NCBI GenBank assembly: GCA_027578815.1
Contig: JANBTH010000730.1
Coordinates: 1-12,047, forward strand
Length of the DNA: 12,047 nucleotides
Source of the DNA: Coemansia sp. RSA 1804
Taxonomy: Eukaryota; Kickxellomycota; Kickxellomycetes; Kickxellales; Kickxellaceae
Direction of reading: 5' to 3'
Position 1 is the first letter of the stretch. The number at the start of each line of letters is the position of its first letter. The notes under the pieces were generated by a model that was not told the origin of the DNA, did no database searches, and worked only from the letters and a program-made list of their open reading frames with translations. A program made the translations under genes and the position numbers. This document shows, piece by piece, positions 8,049 through 12,047 of the stretch.

Positions 8049-8081
8049 CCTTTCCGACCCTCTCCGTCGCACCTTTCCGAC
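8049..8081 (+). promoter_or_regulatory. Paired CCTTTCCGAC motifs upstream of PCK1
   Basis: Identical decamers CCTTTCCGAC lie at 8049-8058 and 8072-8081, 23 bp start to start, with a further CTCCG between them. They are 135-165 bp upstream of the TATA box, where fungal activator sites usually lie. A shorter TTCCGAC also occurs at 7529-7535. The CCG/CGG core suits a Zn2Cys6 activator such as a Cat8/Sip4-type regulator of gluconeogenesis, but the spacing does not match the yeast carbon-source-responsive element, so the factor is unknown. Confidence 0.45.
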
Positions 8082-8214
8082 AAAGCACGAGTACACCAAT
8101 ACAAGAGAAATATTACGTGCGTCTTATTATTAGGAGGAATATCCTATCATATTTTGTTTTATGTGTGTATTCGTTATACACGGGCAAACCACTTGGATGG
8201 GACCCCTCCTGGCT

Positions 8215-8222
8215 TATATAAA
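8215..8222 (+). promoter_or_regulatory. TATA box of PCK1
   Basis: TATATAAA is a canonical TATA box about 310 nt before the PCK1 start codon, in the sequence GGCTTATATAAAGAGG. Transcription should start some tens of bases downstream, giving a leader of about 0.25-0.28 kb. TATA-type promoters are typical of strongly regulated genes such as PCK1. Confidence 0.75.
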
Positions 8223-8389
8223 GAGGTCTTTCTGCTTCGAGTGGAAGCATTCCCTCTTCCTTTTTTCCTTGCCTCTTTACCAACATAACAAACATTCCGT
8301 TCTTCACAAGCCTTTCACTGTGTTCTAGTTCTATCAGCAGCAGGAATTCACCACCTCTTTCTTTTTATATTCACTCACACAGCAATCCT

Positions 8390-8416
8390 ATGAGTGCAAC
8401 ATTACAGTTGAACTGA
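8390..8416 (+). other. Eight-codon upstream ORF in the PCK1 leader
   Basis: The only ATG between the TATA box and the PCK1 start opens at 8390 and reads MSATLQLN before TGA at 8414-8416, ending 117 nt before the PCK1 ATG. It lies in the predicted leader, so scanning ribosomes would meet it first. It would lie upstream of, or within, any leader intron that used the branch-like ACTAAC at 8454-8459 and the AG at 8502-8503, but I see no strong donor for such an intron. Confidence 0.5.
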
Positions 8417-8450
8417 ACGTGCTTAATTAGCCCAGCATCTCAAGTCTTCA

Positions 8451-8488
8451 CCAACTAACCAACCAACCAACCTCTTCTTTCTTTCTTT
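8451..8488 (+). repeat. CCAA and CTTT simple repeats in the PCK1 leader
   Basis: A CCAA-type tetranucleotide repeat (8451-8472, first unit varied to CTAA) is followed directly by a TTTC-type pyrimidine repeat. Both lie 45-85 nt before the start codon. Such unstructured CA- and CT-rich leaders are common before highly expressed fungal genes. Confidence 0.75.
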
Positions 8489-8533
8489 ACACACAAATCC
8501 AAGACAAGCAGCAAAACATAATAACTAATAGCC

Positions 8534-10135
8534 ATGCCAGCCAACAACACCGCCTCTGAAGTCCACACCGAGGGCATTGACTACGCCAGCAAGATCCGGC
8601 GCAACCTGTCTCCGGCGCAGCTGTACGAGGATGCGCTGCGCTTCGAGCAGGGCACGGCCATCTCGTCGACCGGAGCGCTGATAGCCGGGTCGGGGCAGAA
8701 GACCGGGCGCTCGCCACGCGACAAGCGGGTGGTTGAGGAAGCATCGACGGTCGACGACGTGTGGTGGGGCCCGGTCAACAAGAAGCTGTCGGAGGAGTCG
8801 TTTGCAGTCAACTACGAGCGCGCAGCCAACTACCTCAACACCCGCGACCGGCTGTACGTGTTTGACGGATACGCCGGATGGGACCCCAAGTACCGCATCA
8901 AGGTGCGCGTTGTGTGCGCACGGGCCTACCACGCCCTGTTCATGAACAACATGCTGATCCGGCCAACGGCCGAGGAGCTCGAGTCGTTCGGCACCCCCGA
9001 CTTCACGATCGTCAACGCAGGGCAGTTCCCGGCTAACCGGTTCACCAGCGGCATGACCAGCAGCACCAGCGTGGCCATCAGCTTTGAGCGCCGGCAGATG
9101 GTGATTCTGGGCACCGAGTACGCGGGCGAGATGAAGAAGGGCGTGTTCACGGTGATGCACTACCTGATGCCCAAGGCCGGCGTGCTTTCGCTGCACTCGT
9201 CGTGCAACGAGGGCCCCGACGGCGACGTGTCGCTGTTCTTCGGACTGTCCGGAACCGGCAAGACCACGCTGTCGGCGGATCCGCAGCGGCTGCTGATTGG
9301 CGACGACGAGCACGTGTGGACCGAGTCCGGCGTGTTCAACATCGAGGGCGGGTGCTACGCAAAGACCATTGATCTGGCCGCCGAGAAGGAGCCCGAGATC
9401 TTCAACGCGATCCGGTTCGGCTCGGTGCTCGAGAACGTCGGCTACGACCAGCACACGCGGGTCGTCGACTACACCGACAAGTCGATCACCGAGAACACGC
9501 GGTGCGCGTACCCAATCGAGTACATTCCCAACGCAAAGATCCCGTGCATTGGCGGCGGACCCAAGAACATCGTGCTCCTCACCTGCGATGCCTTTGGCGT
9601 GCTCCCGCCGGTGGCCAAGCTGACGCCAGCCCAGGCCATGTACCACTTCATCTCGGGCTACACTGCCAAGATCGCCGGCACCGAGGAGGGCGTCACCGAG
9701 CCCGAGGCCACCTTCTCCGCCTGCTTCGGCCAGCCCTTCCTTGTCTGGCACCCGGTCAAGTATGCGCAGATGCTTGCGCAGAAGATGCAGGAGAACAGCG
9801 TCAACGTCTGGCTGGTCAACACCGGGTGGAACGGCGGCGCCTACGGTGTGGGCAAGCGCATCTCGCTCAAGTACTCGCGCGCCATCATCGACGCCATCCA
9901 CTCGGGCGAGCTGCAGTCTGCCGAGTACACCAACTACGGGGTCTTCAACCTGCAGATCCCCACTGCCGTCACCAATGTCCCGGCCAAGGTCCTCGATCCC
10001 TCGCAGGCGTGGCAGGGGTCGCATGACGACTTTGTCGGCACCATTGGCAAGCTTGCCCGTCTCTTCCAGGCTAACTTCAAGGAGTACGCTGATAGGGCCA
10101 CCCCCGAGATCATCGCTGCTGGGCCTCAGCTCTAA
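8534..10135 (+). CDS. PCK1: Phosphoenolpyruvate carboxykinase (ATP)
   Basis: This intronless 533-residue protein is the cytosolic enzyme that converts oxaloacetate and ATP to phosphoenolpyruvate, CO2 and ADP, the committed step of gluconeogenesis. It is close to the 549 residues of the yeast enzyme. Visible motifs are GRSPRDK (58-64, substrate binding), EYAGEMKKG (195-203, with the lysine that helps bind metal), LHSSCNEG (220-227, metal-binding His221), the P-loop GLSGTGKTT (237-245), LIGDDEH (254-260, metal and nucleotide) and NTR (321-323). All expected active-site residues appear intact. HSSCNEG and FNIEGGCYAK are the fungal wording of the ATP-type family; the GTP-type family is different in sequence. 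The start at 8534 gives the usual N-terminus and has G at -3. Regulation is probably transcriptional, from the TATA box at 8215 and upstream motif pair, with possible translational input from the small upstream ORF. Confidence 0.98.
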   Translation: MPANNTASEVHTEGIDYASKIRRNLSPAQLYEDALRFEQGTAISSTGALIAGSGQKTGRSPRDKRVVEEASTVDDVWWGPVNKKLSEESFAVNYERAANYLNTRDRLYVFDGYAGWDPKYRIKVRVVCARAYHALFMNNMLIRPTAEELESFGTPDFTIVNAGQFPANRFTSGMTSSTSVAISFERRQMVILGTEYAGEMKKGVFTVMHYLMPKAGVLSLHSSCNEGPDGDVSLFFGLSGTGKTTLSADPQRLLIGDDEHVWTESGVFNIEGGCYAKTIDLAAEKEPEIFNAIRFGSVLENVGYDQHTRVVDYTDKSITENTRCAYPIEYIPNAKIPCIGGGPKNIVLLTCDAFGVLPPVAKLTPAQAMYHFISGYTAKIAGTEEGVTEPEATFSACFGQPFLVWHPVKYAQMLAQKMQENSVNVWLVNTGWNGGAYGVGKRISLKYSRAIIDAIHSGELQSAEYTNYGVFNLQIPTAVTNVPAKVLDPSQAWQGSHDDFVGTIGKLARLFQANFKEYADRATPEIIAAGPQL

Positions 10136-10450
10136 AATTAACAAGCTCCTTCCATTGCTCTATATCTAATTCTCTCTTTTTTACTTTAGTACCATAGACC
10201 TCTTCTTTCTTTATCTCTTATTATCTTAACAATTTGTGCATTTCTATAACTTTTTTCTTTCGGAACATTGTTTTTTGCTTTTGAAGAAGGATAAAAAACC
10301 ATATTCTCCGCGGTTTATCCGGAAAGGATGATCAAAATGAAAAGATGAATCAATCTCCAATAACTTGAAGCATTTTTCTCACTTGCTTGACATCTCTGTA
10401 TAGTATTAAATTTTTATTACTGAAAAAGCGTAGACCAACGCACAGCAATA
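10136..10450. other. Intergenic: PCK1 3' UTR and MRM2 promoter
   Basis: This 315-nt interval is AT-rich with T-rich runs just after the PCK1 stop, as expected of a 3' UTR and terminator. A TATA-like TATAGTATTAAATTTT lies near 10399-10415, about 40-50 nt before the MRM2 start. No reading frame or RNA gene was seen. Confidence 0.65.
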
Positions 10451-11287
10451 ATGCCATTGCCATCCATATTCCAGAAAACTATCCGTACAGCGTGCACACA
10501 CGATGGATGGAGCGTCGTAAGCCGCACAGCAGCAATACTGCGGAACACCCGTGGTAATACCCTTGTCGGCCGCTCAGCCCATACGAATCAGCAGCAGTGC
10601 CGCGCAATGTCGAACAGTAAGAAGAAGAAGAAGAAGGGCGGATCGTCGCACCGGTACATGGAGCGGCAGCTCCGGGATCCGTTTGTGAAGCGCGCACAGG
10701 CGGAGCAGTTCCGCGCACGCAGTAGCTTCAAGCTGATTGAGCTGATCGACAAGCACCAGCTGGTGCCGACCAACAACAACGATACCGGGATGTGTGTGGT
10801 GGACTGTGGCGCTGCGCCTGGTGGATGGAGCCAGGTGGCTGCGCAAAAGATGGCCGTCGCCGATACCTCTGGTGCTCTTCAGCTGCCGCGCATCGTGGCT
10901 ATCGACTTGCTGCCGATGCCGCCGGTTCCCGGCGTCCATTTCATCCAGGGCGATTTCCTGGACCCCGCCACCAAGCGCCAGGTGGTGGTGGCGCTGGATA
11001 ACCGCCGGGTCGGACTAGTGCTGTCGGACATGGCGCCCCCGTTCACTGGCCACCACTCGGTTGACGCCGACAGAACAATGAACCTCTGCGACGATGTCGG
11101 GGCATTCGCCGACGAGTTTCTGGCTAAGGGCGGGTCCATGGTGCTCAAGTTCTTCATGGGCGGCCACGAGTCCGAGATGCGTGGCCGCCTGCGTCAGGCG
11201 TTTAGGAAGATGGTTGTTGAAAAGCCCGAGGCCTCGCGCAAGCAGTCGTCGGAGCAGTACCTTGTGTGCATCGACAAGCTGACCTAG
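10451..11287 (+). CDS. MRM2: Mitochondrial rRNA 2'-O-ribose methyltransferase, FtsJ/RrmJ family
   Basis: The intronless 278-residue product has the RrmJ fold: SAM-binding motif VVDCGAAPGGWSQ (116-128), IDLLPM (151-156), GDFLD (167-171), SDMAPPFTG (192-200) and VLKFF (231-235). The catalytic tetrad reads K94 (in RSSFKL), D193, K233 and E268, all present. The first 50 residues are rich in Arg, Ser, Thr and Ala with a single acidic residue, as in a mitochondrial presequence, and a Lys run follows (57-62). The ID is based on closeness to bacterial RrmJ and yeast Mrm2, which methylates the A-loop uridine of the mitochondrial large rRNA; Trm7 and Spb1 relatives differ in the N-terminal motif and length. 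The ATG at 10451 has A at -3. A second in-frame ATG at 10607 (Met53) would remove the presequence. Confidence 0.9.
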   Translation: MPLPSIFQKTIRTACTHDGWSVVSRTAAILRNTRGNTLVGRSAHTNQQQCRAMSNSKKKKKKGGSSHRYMERQLRDPFVKRAQAEQFRARSSFKLIELIDKHQLVPTNNNDTGMCVVDCGAAPGGWSQVAAQKMAVADTSGALQLPRIVAIDLLPMPPVPGVHFIQGDFLDPATKRQVVVALDNRRVGLVLSDMAPPFTGHHSVDADRTMNLCDDVGAFADEFLAKGGSMVLKFFMGGHESEMRGRLRQAFRKMVVEKPEASRKQSSEQYLVCIDKLT

Positions 11288-11707
11288 GTTAGAGAGATAG
11301 ATGTTCTGGCTGGATCTGCTTACGCCAGCAGAGTAGCTAACGCAAAAAAAAGGTGAGCATTGTTGTCTGATAAACGCAAACAACAACGCTTTTTTTGTAA
11401 ATCACAGCATAATCCTCGTTTTTATTTTTAGGCTCCACCAGCCCAGAAAAAAAAAAAAAACTCCCCCCCATCAGCTGTCACATAGCGTTTCTCATTTCTC
11501 TTTCTTCTTCCGATATTTCCCTATTCTTTATCCCCCTCCTACTCTTTGTTTCTTGTAGTATTATAGCAGATATTTGTTAGACCTCTTTCACACTTTTCGT
11601 GTCTGTTGTACATTATTCATATTTTGTTACATTTTGGCTTCTGCGCATTTGCTATTCCGCATTATCTTTCTTCTAGTTTCCTTCTGGTGGACACTAGTGT
11701 AAATAAC
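11288..11707. other. Intergenic: MRM2 3' UTR and promoter of the right-edge gene
   Basis: This 420-nt interval holds an inverted repeat (11344-11396), an A14 run (11447-11460) followed closely by C7, and a long pyrimidine-rich stretch (about 11480-11600) typical of fungal promoters and leaders. AG-GTGAGC at 11351-11358 and TTTTTATTTTTAG ending at 11431 could bound a 79-nt UTR intron (11353-11431). Nothing in the proteins requires it, so it is only a possibility. Confidence 0.6.
11344..11396 (+). terminator. A-run/T-run inverted repeat just after MRM2
   Basis: An A8 run (11344-11351) can pair with T7 (11390-11396). Inside it GC (11357-11358) pairs with GC (11388-11389), then after one mismatch TTGTTG (11360-11365) pairs with CAACAA (11381-11386), with T11366 and A11380 adding a pair around a 13-nt loop. 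It sits 57 nt after the MRM2 stop and ends in T7. It may be part of the 3' processing or termination region. The same bases overlap the possible UTR intron donor. Confidence 0.4.
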
Positions 11708-12047
11708 ATGCCTCGCTTTCTGAGCAGGGCGGGAACAAACATCGATGACCTCGAGCGCCAGCTGGCACGCGTAGGGTCGGCAGAAAACGAAGAAGCATTG
11801 TCGCCACCAGCAGACGAAGCCGGCGCCGGCGCCCCATCTACTGAACGAACGCCTCTTATACACATAAGCGGCCCAGGAAGCACGTCGCACACCATGTTGT
11901 CGTCTCGGTCACCGCACCTGGACTCGCACTCTGCGGACGATACTCCAACACAGTCGTTTGCCTCTTCTGGTGCTGCTGCGCATACGCTGTTGACAGTAGG
12001 CGATGGGACCCGACAATCAATGCTGCGTCTACGACAGAGTGACGAAA
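11708..12047 (+). CDS. Unrecognised protein, N-terminal part only (3' partial)
   Basis: An ATG with A at -3 opens a frame that stays open for 113 codons to the right edge. The product begins MPRFLSRAGTNIDDLERQLA. Evidence for coding is the uninterrupted frame, the switch from AT-rich pyrimidine leader to GC-richer DNA exactly at the ATG, and the preceding promoter-like sequence. The visible residues are polar, Ser/Thr/Ala-rich and probably disordered: a short possible helix (IDDLERQLARV), an acidic stretch with ENEEA, an Ala/Gly/Pro segment, TPLIHISGPGS, and many SP, TP and S-x-S sites. No domain, signal peptide or membrane segment is seen, so no function is proposed. It could also continue through an intron past the window. 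Confidence 0.65.
   Translation, partial: MPRFLSRAGTNIDDLERQLARVGSAENEEALSPPADEAGAGAPSTERTPLIHISGPGSTSHTMLSSRSPHLDSHSADDTPTQSFASSGAAAHTLLTVGDGTRQSMLRLRQSDE

Larger units (their letters stand above)
4519..8214. other. Long AT-rich interval with no supportable protein gene
   Basis: About 3.7 kb separate HSE1 from the PCK1 TATA box. The DNA is AT-rich with many A, T and G homopolymers, unlike the GC-rich coding DNA on both sides. Open frames on both strands are short (up to about 116 codons), lack the GC3 bias of the neighbouring genes, and translate to sequence I cannot relate to any family. I looked for tRNA A/B boxes, 5S, U1, U2, U4, U5 and U6 signatures by eye and saw none. What it does hold is listed separately: several inverted repeats, simple repeats, two G-rich runs and, at the right end, probable PCK1 upstream elements. 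The first 100-300 nt should be the HSE1 3' UTR and terminator. Confidence 0.7.

Noticed and set aside
8222..8503. Possible intron in the PCK1 leader, from the branch-like ACTAAC (8454-8459) and acceptor-like AG at 8502-8503
   Set aside because: No donor with a GTRNGT-type consensus was found between the TATA box and the branch-like site, and the branch motif arises inside a CCAA simple repeat.
8525..10144. A 539-codon open frame on the minus strand, antisense to the whole PCK1 gene
   Set aside because: The + strand frame is an unmistakable PEP carboxykinase. The antisense frame stays open because GC-rich third positions suppress stop codons; its translation is Val/Leu/Gly/Arg-rich and resembles no protein family.

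Overview
The window reads as nuclear DNA of a filamentous or early-diverging fungus. The evidence is a fungal-type ATP-dependent PEP carboxykinase, an ESCRT-0 subunit of the Hse1/STAM family with two short GT-AG introns (GTAAGT and GTATGG donors), a mitochondrial rRNA 2'-O-methyltransferase with a presequence, and TATA boxes with pyrimidine-rich leaders. Coding DNA is GC-rich, especially at third codon positions. Intergenic DNA is AT-rich and full of homopolymer runs. This contrast, the scarcity of introns and the glutamine-rich tails would fit a zoopagomycete such as Kickxellales, but that placement is inference from style only.

Layout: all five genes lie on the + strand. (1) Positions 1-1910 hold the 3' part of a coiled-coil protein that looks like the Msd1/SSX2IP (ADIP-domain) microtubule-anchoring family. 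(2) Positions 2471-4518 hold a complete three-exon HSE1 gene (VHS-UIM-SH3-GAT and a long Q/P-rich tail); the first two exons, 37 and 85 nt, are easy to miss. (3) Positions 4519 to about 8214 form a 3.7-kb AT-rich stretch with no supportable protein gene. It contains several inverted repeats that could fold as RNA hairpins, G-runs and simple repeats. (4) Positions 8215-10135 hold the PCK1 gene: TATA box, a leader of roughly 0.3 kb with one 8-codon upstream ORF, and an intronless 533-codon reading frame. (5) Positions 10451-11287 hold an intronless MRM2-like methyltransferase. (6) From 11708 a new reading frame opens and runs off the right edge; its product is not recognised.

The genes do not form a pathway or cluster: cytoskeleton, endosomal sorting, gluconeogenesis and mitochondrial ribosome maturation are ordinary housekeeping neighbours. 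I found no convincing new multi-gene system, mobile element, CRISPR array, tRNA or rRNA. The parts most worth a second look are the hairpin-bearing gene-poor interval (notably 5412-5473 and 5879-5928), the PCK1 leader and promoter, the inverted repeat directly after MRM2, and the prion-like Q-rich tail of Hse1.
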